Below are positions 24,595 to 33,898 of a stretch of 64,000 nt of DNA, one piece after another. Below the pieces are notes generated by a model. The model was not told where the DNA came from, made no database searches, and saw only the letters and a list, made by a program, of their open reading frames with translations. The DNA is from CAVONB01 sp963697205 (GTDB taxonomy: Bacteria; Pseudomonadota; Alphaproteobacteria; Rhizobiales; Hyphomicrobiaceae). The DNA lies in NCBI GenBank assembly GCA_963697205.1, contig CAVONB010000010.1, forward strand, positions 310,001 through 374,000, given 5' to 3'. Every line of letters begins with the position of its first letter. Position 1 is the stretch's first letter. A program made the position numbers and the translations under genes.

Positions 24595-26976
24595 TCAGCC
24601 TTTGCCGAGCGCCTTCAAGATTTCAGCGGGCGTGAACGGCTGCGCGAACACCTTTGCGCCGAATGGCCTCAGGGCATCGTTGATGGCGTTCATCACCGCT
24701 GCCGGCGCCCCCGCCGTGCCCGCCTCGCCCGCACCCTTCGCGCCGAGGACCGACTCCCGCGTCGGCGTCTCGACGTGGCCGACGCGAATGTCCGGCATCT
24801 CGGCGGCCATCGGCACGAGGTAGTCGGCCATCGAGCCGGTCAGCAGCTGGCCGTCCGCGGAGTAGACGCAGTGCTCGTAGAGCGCGCCGCCGAGCCCCTG
24901 CACCACACCGCCGCGCACCTGCTCGTCGACCAGCATCGGATTGATGACGGTGCCGCAGTCCTCCACGCACCAGTGGTCGATCAGCTTGACGAGGCCGGTA
25001 TCCACGTCGACCTCCAGCCAGCTCGCCTGGATGCCGTTGGTGAATGCGAACATGTAGTCCTTCGTCAGGTAATGGCGTGTCTGCATCAACTCGCGCGGCA
25101 GGCTCGGATCGAGCGTGTCGCCGCGGAAGTAGACGATGCGCGTCAACTCCGCGAGCGCCATCCGCTTGTTGTCCGTGCCCTTGTCGACGATCTCGCCCAT
25201 CACGATGTCGAGCGTCTCTGGATCGGCTTGCAGCATCGAGCCGGCGATCTTCAGCGCCTGCGCCTTGACGGCGAGCCCCGCCTGCAGCGCCGCCTCGCCG
25301 CCGATGCCGGCGCCCCGCGAGCCCCACGTGCCGCCGCCGTAGGGTGTGGTGAGCGTGTCGCCGGAGAGCACGTTGACCTTGTCGACCGGCACGCCGACCG
25401 CCTGAGCGACGATCTGGCGCGTGATGGCGTCGCTGCCCTGACCCTGCTCGGTGACGCCGGAGGCCGCCCACACCGAGCCGTCGGCGTCGATGCGCACCGT
25501 GACGCCGTCCTGAGCGGAGATGCGCGCGCCGCCGATGCCGTACATGAACGGGCTCGGGTTGGTCAACTCGATGAAGCTCGCAAACCCGATGCCGCGATGG
25601 ATGCCTTTCGCGCGCAACGCCTCCTGCTCGGCCCGCATGGCCGGATAGTCCATCATCTCCATCAGCTTCGCCAGCGAGGCGACGTGGGACAGCCCCTCGA
25701 ACTTCATGCCGGCGGGCGAGGCGCGCGGATAGCTGTCGTCCTTCATCAGGTTCTTCAGCCGGATCGCGATCGGGTCCATGCCGAGCGCTTCGGCGGCGAG
25801 ATCGACGAGGCCTTCCGTCACCGCCGCCGCCACCGGATGGCCGACCGCGCGGTACTGGCACATCGGCGTCTTGTTCTGGAGCACGACCGTCGTCTTGGCG
25901 CGGTAGTTGGCGAAGTCATAGGGTCCGCCGCACAGGTTGATCACCTGGTTGCCTTCCACGACGCTGGTGCGCGGATAGACCGAGTAGGGTCCGACGCCCG
26001 TCAGGTCGTCGATGTCCATGCCGAGAATGCGACCCTCCGCGTCGACGGCCAGGCGGCCCTTCACGCGGTGGTCGCGTGCGTGGATGTCGCTGCCGAACGA
26101 TTCCAGCCGGTCGGCCACGAACTTCACCGGCCGCCCCAGCAGCTTGGCGATCACCGGGATCGCCATCTCGTCGGGATAGGTGTGCACCTTGATGCCGTAG
26201 GAGCCGCCGACGTCCTTGCAGATCACGCGCACGTCGCTTTCCGCCAAGCCCAGGTGCTTGGCGAAGATCGACTGCATCATGTGCGGCGCTTGCGTCGAGT
26301 GATAGACGGTCAGCTTGCCGTCCGCGCGGTTGTAGTCGGCCAGGATCGAGCGCGGCTCAAGGCACACGCCCGTGTGGCGCCCGGTGTGGAACGTCGCTTC
26401 CACGATCTTGTGCGCGGACTTGAACGCCGCCGCCACGTCGCCCGACTCGTTGACGCGCTCGAACACGAGGTTGTCACCGAGTTCGGCGTGGATGACGGGC
26501 GCGTCCTTGTTGGCCGCAGTCTCCGCATCGACGACCGGCGGCAGCGGCTCGAACGCGATTTCGACCTTCGCCGCGCCGTCTTCCGCGATCGCGCGGCTTT
26601 CCGCCACCACCGCCACCAGCGCCTCGCCGTGCCAGTTGGCGTGCGTCAGCGGCAGTGGATACTGCGGCGCCGATTTCATGCCCTTGAAGTGTGCCAGCGT
26701 GGCAACCCACGGCGTGCAATGCGCCTTGAGGTCCTGGCCCGTGAACACGCGCAGAACGCCTGGAACCGCCAGCGCCGCCGCCGTGTCGATCTTCGCGATG
26801 CGCGCGCGGGCGTGCGGGCTGCGCACGAAGGCGACATGCACCGTGCGCGGCAGCACGATGTCGTCGGTGTATTGCGCGCGGCCTTCCACCAGTTTCTTCG
26901 TGTTCGGCCGCGGCACCGAGCGGCCGATGTAGGAGTTCGGCAGGTCGACCGAGCGTGGATTGATGATGTCGTTCAT
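24595..26976 (-). CDS. Molybdenum hydroxylase large subunit (xanthine dehydrogenase family)
   Basis: A 793-residue molybdopterin-binding catalytic subunit. The start at 26976 follows GGAAGGA at a good distance; the open frame upstream belongs to the antisense of the small-subunit gene. The N-terminal domain begins IGRSVPRPNTKKLVEGRAQY. The Mo-site loop reads QYRAVGHP, not the AYRCSFR of aerobic CO dehydrogenase. The GAKGAGEAG loop near the C-terminus carries the catalytic glutamate. It therefore resembles hydroxylases of N-heterocycles or aldehydes more than CODH. Its partner FeS and FAD subunits are encoded directly upstream in the order M-S-L. The enzyme needs a Mo-pterin cofactor; moaB lies 11 kb away. 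Confidence 0.92.
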   Translation of the reverse strand: MNDIINPRSVDLPNSYIGRSVPRPNTKKLVEGRAQYTDDIVLPRTVHVAFVRSPHARARIAKIDTAAALAVPGVLRVFTGQDLKAHCTPWVATLAHFKGMKSAPQYPLPLTHANWHGEALVAVVAESRAIAEDGAAKVEIAFEPLPPVVDAETAANKDAPVIHAELGDNLVFERVNESGDVAAAFKSAHKIVEATFHTGRHTGVCLEPRSILADYNRADGKLTVYHSTQAPHMMQSIFAKHLGLAESDVRVICKDVGGSYGIKVHTYPDEMAIPVIAKLLGRPVKFVADRLESFGSDIHARDHRVKGRLAVDAEGRILGMDIDDLTGVGPYSVYPRTSVVEGNQVINLCGGPYDFANYRAKTTVVLQNKTPMCQYRAVGHPVAAAVTEGLVDLAAEALGMDPIAIRLKNLMKDDSYPRASPAGMKFEGLSHVASLAKLMEMMDYPAMRAEQEALRAKGIHRGIGFASFIELTNPSPFMYGIGGARISAQDGVTVRIDADGSVWAASGVTEQGQGSDAITRQIVAQAVGVPVDKVNVLSGDTLTTPYGGGTWGSRGAGIGGEAALQAGLAVKAQALKIAGSMLQADPETLDIVMGEIVDKGTDNKRMALAELTRIVYFRGDTLDPSLPRELMQTRHYLTKDYMFAFTNGIQASWLEVDVDTGLVKLIDHWCVEDCGTVINPMLVDEQVRGGVVQGLGGALYEHCVYSADGQLLTGSMADYLVPMAAEMPDIRVGHVETPTRESVLGAKGAGEAGTAGAPAAVMNAINDALRPFGAKVFAQPFTPAEILKALGKG

Positions 26977-26993
26977 GGCGTCATTCCTTCCGC

Positions 26994-27476
26994 TCAGGCC
27001 TTGCCGGCGCGCGCTTTGGCGACGCTTTCGATGGCATCGACGATGGCGTGATAGCCGGTGCAGCGGCAGAAGTTGCCGGACAGGTGCTCGCGGATCTCCG
27101 CGCGCGTCGGTACGGTCTTGGCTTTCAAGAGCTCTGCCGCCGTCATCAGCATGCCCGGCGTGCAAAAGCCGCACTGCGCGGCGTTCTTTTCGACGAACGC
27201 ATCCTGCAGGTCGCGGATCTCGCCTGTGTCGGAGATGCCCTCGATCGTCTCGACTTTTGCGCCGTCGAGTTGCGCGGCGAGCACCAGGCACCCGCGCACG
27301 ATCTCGCCGTCGACGCGCAAGGTGCACGCCCCACACACGCCATGTTCGCAGCCCGTGTGCGATCCCAGCAGCCCGACGTGCTGCCTCAGGAAGTCGATCA
27401 GGTGCTGGCGCGCCTCGACGCGCGCGGCGACACGCTCGCCATTCACGGTCAGGGTGATGTCGACGGTTTTGCTCAT
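26994..27476 (-). CDS. Molybdenum hydroxylase small subunit (two 2Fe-2S clusters)
   Basis: A 160-residue iron-sulfur subunit that carries electrons from the Mo site to FAD. The N-terminal plant-ferredoxin-type domain has CEHGVCGACTLRVDG, with the distal cysteine in RGCLVLA. The C-terminal helical domain has CGFCTPG and CRCTGYHAIVDAI, so all eight cluster cysteines are present. The stop lies 17 bp before the large-subunit start, and its start overlaps the FAD subunit stop by 4 bp, giving a translationally coupled M-S-L operon. Confidence 0.95.
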   Translation of the reverse strand: MSKTVDITLTVNGERVAARVEARQHLIDFLRQHVGLLGSHTGCEHGVCGACTLRVDGEIVRGCLVLAAQLDGAKVETIEGISDTGEIRDLQDAFVEKNAAQCGFCTPGMLMTAAELLKAKTVPTRAEIREHLSGNFCRCTGYHAIVDAIESVAKARAGKA

Positions 27477-28348
27477 GCCGCGGCGGCCTCCGACCCGCTC
27501 GTGATGTCTTTCAGGGCCCGCGTCAACAGCACGCGCGACCAGTGGCGTTTAAGGCTCGGGCCGCCATGCAGGTCGGCCGACGGATCGAGATCGCCGTCCA
27601 GTGCCGCGACAGCGGCCGCGATCATCTCGGCGGTCGCCGGCTGGCCGCCGGCCTTCGCCATCGCCTTTTGCGCAACGACCGGCTTGTCGCCGACGGCGAA
27701 GAACACGAAGCGCGGATCTTTCAAGGCGCCACCCTCCAGCGTGGCGCGCACCGCGACGCCCGCCATCGCATAATCGCCCGTGCGCCGCTCGAGTTGTCGG
27801 ATCGCGAAGCGCTGTCCGGCCTTGGCTTTGGGCAGCTCGACCGCCGCGATCAGCTCGCCTTCGGCCAGCGCGGTCTGATAGAGGCCCTGGAAAAAGTCGG
27901 CCGCCGCGATCCGCCGCTCGCCGGACGCCGAGCGCGCCACGATCGTCGCTTCCAGCGCGGTCACGCACGCCGGTAGTTCCGCGGCCGGGTCTGCAAAAGC
28001 GAGCGAGCCGCCGATCGTGCCGCGGTTGCGGATCGCGGGATGCGCGATGTGCGGCACGGCTGCCGCCACCAGCGGCACGTGCTGGTGGATCAGCGGGTTC
28101 GACCCGAGCTGGGTGTGGGTCGTGCCTGCGCCGACGCGGATCGCGTCGCCCGTCTCGGTGATGCCCTTCAGCTCGGCGATCTTGGAGATGTCGATCAGCG
28201 TCGACGGCTCCGACAGGCGGAATGCAAGCGTGGCGAGCAGGCTCTGCCCGCCGGCGAGCAGCTTGGCGTCGGGGCCGGCGTCAGACCACAGCCTGAACGC
28301 GTCCGCGAGCGTATCCGCGCGGACGTAGCCGAACGGCGGCGCTTTCAT
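27473..28348 (-). CDS. Molybdenum hydroxylase medium subunit (FAD-binding)
   Basis: A 291-residue flavoprotein of the CoxM/xanthine dehydrogenase FAD-domain family. It has the two FAD loops expected: AGGQSLLATLAFRL near residue 32, and NRGTIGGSLAFADPAAELP near residue 110. It also has a C-terminal CO-dehydrogenase-flavoprotein-like domain. It is the first gene of the M-S-L operon; the 230 bp upstream should contain the promoter. It passes electrons from the iron-sulfur subunit to an unidentified acceptor. Confidence 0.94.
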   Translation of the reverse strand: MKAPPFGYVRADTLADAFRLWSDAGPDAKLLAGGQSLLATLAFRLSEPSTLIDISKIAELKGITETGDAIRVGAGTTHTQLGSNPLIHQHVPLVAAAVPHIAHPAIRNRGTIGGSLAFADPAAELPACVTALEATIVARSASGERRIAAADFFQGLYQTALAEGELIAAVELPKAKAGQRFAIRQLERRTGDYAMAGVAVRATLEGGALKDPRFVFFAVGDKPVVAQKAMAKAGGQPATAEMIAAAVAALDGDLDPSADLHGGPSLKRHWSRVLLTRALKDITSGSEAAAA

Positions 28349-28483
28349 GCGTGTCCTCCCACGTCTTCGCCCGTCGGCGCCTCGGCGGAGCCCGGGTCTT
28401 CATGCTGCGGACGTTTGTCCGCTTGTCTCTCACGGAAGCTATTGGAGGGATCGAGCCGGTGCAAGGCCTCGCCCGACCGGCCG

Positions 28484-28506
28484 CCCCTCCCCTTCACGGG
28501 TAGGGG
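28484..28506. repeat. GC hairpin between the sugar kinase and hydroxylase operon
   Basis: CCCCTCCCC and GGGTAGGGG pair over nine positions with one mismatch around a TTCAC loop. It lies 70 bp beyond the stop of the PfkB gene (minus strand) and upstream of the FAD subunit start. It may be the kinase terminator or a dispersed intergenic palindrome. There is no T-run on either strand. Confidence 0.4.
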
Positions 28507-28577
28507 TTGGAGGCACATGACATAGTAGGTGGGGTCGCCAACGTCGGCACATCCCCAACCCAGCGTCCCCGGCCCGG

Positions 28578-29678
28578 CTACTCGCCGAGCTTCCACCGCC
28601 TGAGCTGCATCCGCTTCGCGTCCGCCTTGAGACGCTCGGCCAGGTCCTCCGCCTTCAACAATCCCGTCTGCGTATCGACGTGCGTCAGCACCGACGCCGC
28701 GTTGATGCTCGCCGTGCGCACCGCGTCGTCGGCCGAGGCGCCCTTGGCGATCATCGTCGTGAACGTGGACGTGAAGGCGTCGCCCGCGCCGGCCGTGCCG
28801 GACACGGGGATGTCGAGCACGGGGCAGTACAGGATCTCCTTCGCCGTGCCGACGAACGCGCCCTGCCGCCCATCGGTCAACAGCAGCGTCGTCACGCCGA
28901 GGCTGGTCAGCGCCTTGACGAACGCCACGAGGCTCATGTCGAAGCCGCCGCCCTTCAATCCGCGCGCCACGACATGCGGCGGCGTCTCGCCCGACTTCAG
29001 AGCCAGCGTCGGGCCGCCCTCGCCGAAACGGGCGACGAGATTGGGAACCAGCGCGTCGGCTTCGTTGCGGTTGATGGCCAGGATATCGATGAATTTGAGC
29101 GCCTCGATCAGCGTCGGTCCGCGTGCCGAGAGCTGCCGCACGCCGGGATTGGCCGCCACCAGCGCGCCCGCCGCCTTGGCCTTCGCCACGATATCGGGAA
29201 AGCAGTCGGCCGACTGGTTCGACAGGCTCGTCACATAGACCACGTCGACCATGAACGCATCGTCCTTGAGGTCGGCGCACGACAGCAGCGTGTTGGCGCC
29301 GCGGAACGTGAAGATCGCGGCATTTCGGTCGTGCGCGGCGATCAGCACCGAGGCGCCCGTCGGGCTGTCGGGCGCGCGCAGCACCCACCGCGTCGAAACG
29401 CCCTCCGACATTAGATGCGACAGCACCGTCTCCGCGCGCTGGTCGCGGCCGAGCTTGACGATGGTCGACACGTCGAGCCCCTGCCGCGCCATCGACACGG
29501 CCGTGTTGACCGCGCCACCGCCGCAGTGCGTCGAAATCTCCATCGCCTCCGTCTTGCGCCCTTCCTCGAGCAGGAGGAAGGAATGGTCCGCATTGAGCAT
29601 TGTCATCCGCTCGATGCGGTCGCTGGCGATGACGGCGATCGTGTCGATCATGGCGCCGCCGATGGTCAGGGCCTTCAT
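28578..29678 (-). CDS. PfkB/ribokinase-family carbohydrate kinase
   Basis: A 366-residue sugar kinase. It starts with the sugar-binding strand MKALTIGGAMID, has CGGGAVNTAVSMARQG, and carries the C-terminal PfkB signature GTAGAGDAFTSTF whose aspartate is the catalytic base. The start at 29678 has GGAGGTGAA directly upstream. Family members phosphorylate ribose, fructose, adenosine or related sugars; the exact sugar is not evident. It is divergent from the trehalose operon across about 275 bp and upstream of the Mo-hydroxylase operon, with no obvious pathway link to either. Confidence 0.88.
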   Translation of the reverse strand: MKALTIGGAMIDTIAVIASDRIERMTMLNADHSFLLLEEGRKTEAMEISTHCGGGAVNTAVSMARQGLDVSTIVKLGRDQRAETVLSHLMSEGVSTRWVLRAPDSPTGASVLIAAHDRNAAIFTFRGANTLLSCADLKDDAFMVDVVYVTSLSNQSADCFPDIVAKAKAAGALVAANPGVRQLSARGPTLIEALKFIDILAINRNEADALVPNLVARFGEGGPTLALKSGETPPHVVARGLKGGGFDMSLVAFVKALTSLGVTTLLLTDGRQGAFVGTAKEILYCPVLDIPVSGTAGAGDAFTSTFTTMIAKGASADDAVRTASINAASVLTHVDTQTGLLKAEDLAERLKADAKRMQLRRWKLGE

Positions 29679-29953
29679 TTCACCTCCAGGTGGGCAAGCC
29701 CGCGACATGCCGGCCTTGGTCCGGCCGCGCGCGGGCGAAGCGGGGCCATCGGCCGGTGCCAGCCCCGCTTCGGCTGCATTTCATCGAAAAACACGTTATG
29801 CTGTGCTGCAACATGCGACAACGCCCCTGAGCGTGCGCCCGGCGAGTGCGGAACACTGTTTTCCGGCAGGGCGCACCATAGACCAAGGACTCGCAGTGCC
29901 CCAGCGCGCCAACCCGAGCGCAGGCGCTGCGAAACATGCCGAAAGGAGGTTCT

Positions 29954-30724
29954 GTGCTGCCGACCGCGCCGCCTGACGTCGTCCTCGATCGATCCGCCCT
30001 CTTCCTCGATTTCGACGGCACGCTCGTCGATATTGCCGAGCGTCCTGACCACATTGCGCTGGCGCAAGGCACCATCGGCCTGCTGTCGGCCCTGCGCGAA
30101 CGGCTCGGCGGCGCCCTGGCGATCGTCTCCGGCCGCGATATCGCCGATCTCGACCGCTATCTGTCCCCCCTGCAACTCTGCATGGCCGGCGTCCATGGCC
30201 TGGTCCGGCGCGACGCCGAGGGTTGCCGTCACGATGCGCCACTCGATGCCTCCGTGCTCGCACAATTCAAGGCCGCGCTCACCGCGCGCCTTTCCGACTG
30301 CGATGGCCTCCTCGTGGAGGAGAAGACCGGCGCCGTCGCGCTCCACTATCGCCGCCGCCCGGAATTGGCGCCGGCTTGCCAAGCCGCCGTCGCCACCGCC
30401 GTGGCGGAATTGGGCGGCGCCGACCTGCGCGTCATGCACGGCAAGATGGTGATCGAAACGCGTCTGGACGGGCACACGAAGGGGACGGCCATCGCCGCCT
30501 TCATGAAGGAGGCGCCGTTCCGCGACCGCCAGCCGGTGTTTGCCGGCGACGACGTCACCGACGAGGATGGTTTCGCTGTCGTGGATCGTGCCGGCGGCGT
30601 CGCCATCAAGGTCGGCGAGGGCGACACCCGCGCCGCCTATCGCATGGCCTCGCCGGCGCTGCTGCGCGCCTGGCTGATGCGTCTGGTGGAGACCGATCGA
30701 GCCGCCCTGGGGGAGAACCGCTGA
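29954..30724 (+). CDS. otsB: Trehalose-6-phosphate phosphatase
   Basis: Removes phosphate from trehalose-6-phosphate in the final step of OtsA/OtsB trehalose synthesis. A HAD-family protein with the nucleophile motif DFDGTLVDIAERP (Asp19, Asp21) and the metal-binding GDDVTDEDGF near the C-terminus. I place the start at the GTG at 29954 because AAAGGAGG lies 4-5 bp upstream. An ATG 18 bp earlier has no such site, and that alternative adds only six residues. It is the first gene of a four-gene operon, ending one base before the GH15 start. Confidence 0.93.
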   Translation: MLPTAPPDVVLDRSALFLDFDGTLVDIAERPDHIALAQGTIGLLSALRERLGGALAIVSGRDIADLDRYLSPLQLCMAGVHGLVRRDAEGCRHDAPLDASVLAQFKAALTARLSDCDGLLVEEKTGAVALHYRRRPELAPACQAAVATAVAELGGADLRVMHGKMVIETRLDGHTKGTAIAAFMKEAPFRDRQPVFAGDDVTDEDGFAVVDRAGGVAIKVGEGDTRAAYRMASPALLRAWLMRLVETDRAALGENR

Positions 30725-30725
30725 C

Positions 30726-32510
30726 ATGAGCACACTTGAAGTCGGATTGATCGGCAACTGTGCCTTCTCCGCCCTCATCGACGACCAGGCGCGTGTCGTG
30801 TGGTGCTGCCTGCCCCGCTTCGACGGCGATCCGGTGTTTCATTGTCTGCTCGGCGCGCCGAAGACGGCGCCAGAATGCGGCACCTTCGCCTTCGAGCTCG
30901 ACGCGTTCACGCGCAGCGAGCAGAGCTATCTGCCCAACACCGCCGTGTTGCGCACGATCCTGCATTCCGCCCACGGCTCGCTGGAGGTGATCGACTTCGC
31001 CCCGCGCTTCGAATCGCGCGGCCGCATGTTCCGTCCCCAGACGCTGATACGCCGCATCCGCCCGATCGCCGGAACGCCGCGCGTCCGCGTCAAGCTGCGG
31101 CCGCGTTTCGACTACGGCGCGCTTGCGCCGACCATCACGCGCGGGTCCAACCACATCCGCTACATGGCGCCGAACCTGACGCTGCGGCTGACCACCGACG
31201 CGCCGCTCGACTACATCGAGGAAGGCCGTCTGTTCAACGTTTCGGAGACCATGAGCTTCGTCCTCGGCCCCGACGAGACTCTGAGCGAGGGCGCGGGCGA
31301 GACCGCGCGCAGCTTCGAGGAGCAGACCATCGCCTACTGGCGCTCCTGGACCCATCGCCTCGCGATCCCCTACGAATGGCAGGACGCCGTCATTCGCGCG
31401 GCCATCACCCTCAAGATGTGCACCTACGAGCCGACCGGCGCCATCGTCGCCGCCATGACCACCAGCATCCCGGAAGCGTTCGGCGCCGAGCGCAACTGGG
31501 ACTATCGCTATTGCTGGGTCCGCGATGCCTACTTCGTCGTGCGCGCGCTCAACAGTCTGTCGGCCGTACGTACCATGGAGAACTACGTCTCCTGGCTCAT
31601 GAACATCGTCGCTGACGCCAAGGACGGCCACATCCAGCCCGTCTACGGCGTCGCGCGCGAGCATGCGCTGGTGGAGCGCATCGTCGACACGCTGCCCGGC
31701 TACCGCGGCAACGGCCCCGTGCGCGTCGGCAACCAGGCCTACGAGCACTACCAGCACGACACCTACGGCAACATCGTCCTCGGCGCCGCGCAGGCGTTCC
31801 TCGACAGTCGCATGCTGAGCCCGCCGAGCCAGGAGGATTTCGTGCGCCTGGAGACGATGGGCGCCCAGGCCGTTCGTCTGTCCGAGGAGCCGGATGCGGG
31901 CATGTGGGAACTCAGAAGCCGCGCCCGAATTCACACAACGTCCAGCCTGATGTGCTGGGCCGGCTGCGACCGCCTTGCCACCATCGCCGCACACTTCGGC
32001 ATGGCGGATCGCGCCCGCCACTGGCGCAGCGAGGCGGACCGCATCCGCGCGATGATTCTGGAGCGTTCCTGGAACGAGAAGCGCCAGGCGTTTGCGGAGA
32101 GCTTCGGCGGTGAGAGTCTCGATGCCGGTGTTCTCCTGATGTCGGAGGTCGGCATCATCGACGCCAAGGATCCGCGCTTCGTTTCCACCGTGGCGGCGCT
32201 GGAGAAGTCGCTCGGCCGTGGCGCGTTCATGATGCGCTACGAGGCGCCCGATGATTTCGGCCTGCCAGAGACGGCATTCAACGTCTGCGCATTCTGGCGT
32301 GTCGACGCGCTGGCGCGCATGGGGCGCACGGACGAGGCGCGCGAGCATTTCGAGGCGCTCTTGGCGGCGCGCAACCGGCTCGGCCTGATGTCGGAGGACA
32401 CCGACCCCGCCACGGGCGAGCTCTGGGGCAATTTTCCGCAGACCTACTCCATGGTCGGCATCATCAATGGCGCGGTCCGATTGTCGCGCTCGTGGGAGTC
32501 CATGATATGA
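30726..32510 (+). CDS. Glycoside hydrolase family 15 protein (trehalase/glucoamylase-like)
   Basis: A 594-residue cytoplasmic GH15 enzyme. The N-terminal beta-rich domain (about 1-210) starts IGLIGNCAFSALID. It is followed by an (alpha/alpha)6 barrel with the hallmark ERNWDYRYCWVRDAY (about residue 257), an acidic catalytic region, and the C-terminal LWGNFPQTYSMVGII. GH15 members include glucoamylases and bacterial trehalases. Its place between otsB and otsA and upstream of glucokinase points to trehalose hydrolysis or turnover, as inferred from context. The stop overlaps the otsA start by 4 bp. Confidence 0.9.
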   Translation: MSTLEVGLIGNCAFSALIDDQARVVWCCLPRFDGDPVFHCLLGAPKTAPECGTFAFELDAFTRSEQSYLPNTAVLRTILHSAHGSLEVIDFAPRFESRGRMFRPQTLIRRIRPIAGTPRVRVKLRPRFDYGALAPTITRGSNHIRYMAPNLTLRLTTDAPLDYIEEGRLFNVSETMSFVLGPDETLSEGAGETARSFEEQTIAYWRSWTHRLAIPYEWQDAVIRAAITLKMCTYEPTGAIVAAMTTSIPEAFGAERNWDYRYCWVRDAYFVVRALNSLSAVRTMENYVSWLMNIVADAKDGHIQPVYGVAREHALVERIVDTLPGYRGNGPVRVGNQAYEHYQHDTYGNIVLGAAQAFLDSRMLSPPSQEDFVRLETMGAQAVRLSEEPDAGMWELRSRARIHTTSSLMCWAGCDRLATIAAHFGMADRARHWRSEADRIRAMILERSWNEKRQAFAESFGGESLDAGVLLMSEVGIIDAKDPRFVSTVAALEKSLGRGAFMMRYEAPDDFGLPETAFNVCAFWRVDALARMGRTDEAREHFEALLAARNRLGLMSEDTDPATGELWGNFPQTYSMVGIINGAVRLSRSWESMI

Positions 32511-33898
32511 GCCGTTTGATTGTTGTCTCCAACCGCGTTGCCGATCCGGCTGCAGGGCCGCAATCCGGTGGACTTGCCGTCGCCCTGCTCGATGCCTTGA
32601 GCGAGATGGGCGGCATCTGGTTCGGCTGGGACGGAACGATTGCCGAGGATGCCGAGGCACGCGCCACGGCCGAGGTGCGCGAAGGCCCCATCACCATCGC
32701 GACGGTGCCACTGACGCAAGAGGACTACGATCAGTATTACATGGGCTTTTCCAACAGCGCGCTGTGGCCGGTGTTCCACAATCGCCTCGACCTCGCCCGC
32801 TTCGATTACGCCCAGATCGAAGGCTACCGCCGCGTCAATGAGCGCTTCGCCCGTCACCTCGCCGAGATGATCGCGCCCGGCGACCTCATCTGGATCCATG
32901 ACTATCACCTGATCCCGCTGGCGGGCGAGTTGCGTCGTCTCGGCCTGACCAATCGCATCGGCTTCTTCCTGCACATCCCGTTCCCCTCGCCCGACGTGAT
33001 CGTTGCCGCGCCCGAGCATGACTGGCTCGCCCGCTCGTTCCTTCAGTACGACCTGATCGGCTTCCAGACGACGTCCGATCTGACGAATTTCCGCCGGTTC
33101 CTGCGCGAAAACCACGATGCCATCGGCATCGGCGACGCTTCGCTATCCTCTTTCGGCCGCACGACCACGGCGTCCGTGTTCCCGATCGGCATCGACGTCG
33201 ACGCCTTCGCGGACATGGCGACGACCGAGGAAGCCCAGAAGATCATCGAGACCCTTGGTCGCCGTCTCGCGCAGCGCACCCACATCATCGGCGTCGATCG
33301 CCTCGACTACACCAAAGGCCTGCCCGAGCGCCTGCGCGCCTTCCGTCGGTTGCTCGAAAGCTATCCCGACAACGTCAAGCGCGTGACGCTGATGCAGATC
33401 GCAGCACCCACCCGCGAGACCGTCGACGCCTATGTCGATATCCGCCAGGAGCTGGAGATGCTCTCCGGCGCGATCAACGGCGAGTTCGGCGATTTCGACT
33501 GGACGCCGGTGCGCTATATCCACCGCTCCGTGCCGCGAGAGACGCTGGCCGCGCTCTTCCGCGGCAGCCACGTCGGCCTCGTCACGCCTCTGCGCGACGG
33601 CATGAACCTCGTCGCCAAGGAGTACGTCGCCGCGCAGGATTCCGATGATCCTGGCGTGCTCGTGCTGTCGCGCTTCGCCGGCGCCGCGGAGGATCTGGAG
33701 GAGGCGTTGATCGTCAACCCCTACGACGCCGACGAGATGGCCGATGCCTTGCAGCGCGCGCTGTCCATGTCGCGCGACGAGCGCAAGGAGCGCCACCAGG
33801 CTCTGCTCGCCCGCGTCAGGGACCGCGACGCTCATAGCTGGAGGGAGAGTTACGTCGACGTCCTCAGGTGGGGCATCGAGCGCGCGGGAGCAGCCTGA
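32507..33898 (+). CDS. otsA: Alpha,alpha-trehalose-phosphate synthase (UDP-forming)
   Basis: A GT20 glycosyltransferase joining UDP-glucose and glucose-6-phosphate into trehalose-6-phosphate; 463 residues. Conserved segments appear in order: RLIVVSNRVADP and GGLAVAL (substrate loop), FSNSALWPVFHNR, IWIHDYHLIPLA, FFLHIPFPSPDV, YDLIGFQT, VDRLDYTKGLPERL and TPLRDGMNLVAKEYV. The start is the ATG overlapping the GH15 stop (ATGA). Its product is the substrate of OtsB, encoded two genes upstream. Confidence 0.96.
   Translation: MSRLIVVSNRVADPAAGPQSGGLAVALLDALSEMGGIWFGWDGTIAEDAEARATAEVREGPITIATVPLTQEDYDQYYMGFSNSALWPVFHNRLDLARFDYAQIEGYRRVNERFARHLAEMIAPGDLIWIHDYHLIPLAGELRRLGLTNRIGFFLHIPFPSPDVIVAAPEHDWLARSFLQYDLIGFQTTSDLTNFRRFLRENHDAIGIGDASLSSFGRTTTASVFPIGIDVDAFADMATTEEAQKIIETLGRRLAQRTHIIGVDRLDYTKGLPERLRAFRRLLESYPDNVKRVTLMQIAAPTRETVDAYVDIRQELEMLSGAINGEFGDFDWTPVRYIHRSVPRETLAALFRGSHVGLVTPLRDGMNLVAKEYVAAQDSDDPGVLVLSRFAGAAEDLEEALIVNPYDADEMADALQRALSMSRDERKERHQALLARVRDRDAHSWRESYVDVLRWGIERAGAA

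Noticed and set aside
24775..27051. 758-codon plus-strand open frame opposite the molybdenum hydroxylase large subunit
   Set aside because: Antisense shadow of a strongly supported gene; no family features or ribosome site.
24595..28348. Aerobic carbon monoxide dehydrogenase (coxMSL)
   Set aside because: The active-site loop reads QYRAVGHP, without the cysteine-containing AYRCSFR motif of form I CODH.
30606..32660. 684-codon minus-strand open frame opposite the GH15 gene
   Set aside because: Low-complexity antisense shadow; the plus-strand protein has all GH15 motifs.
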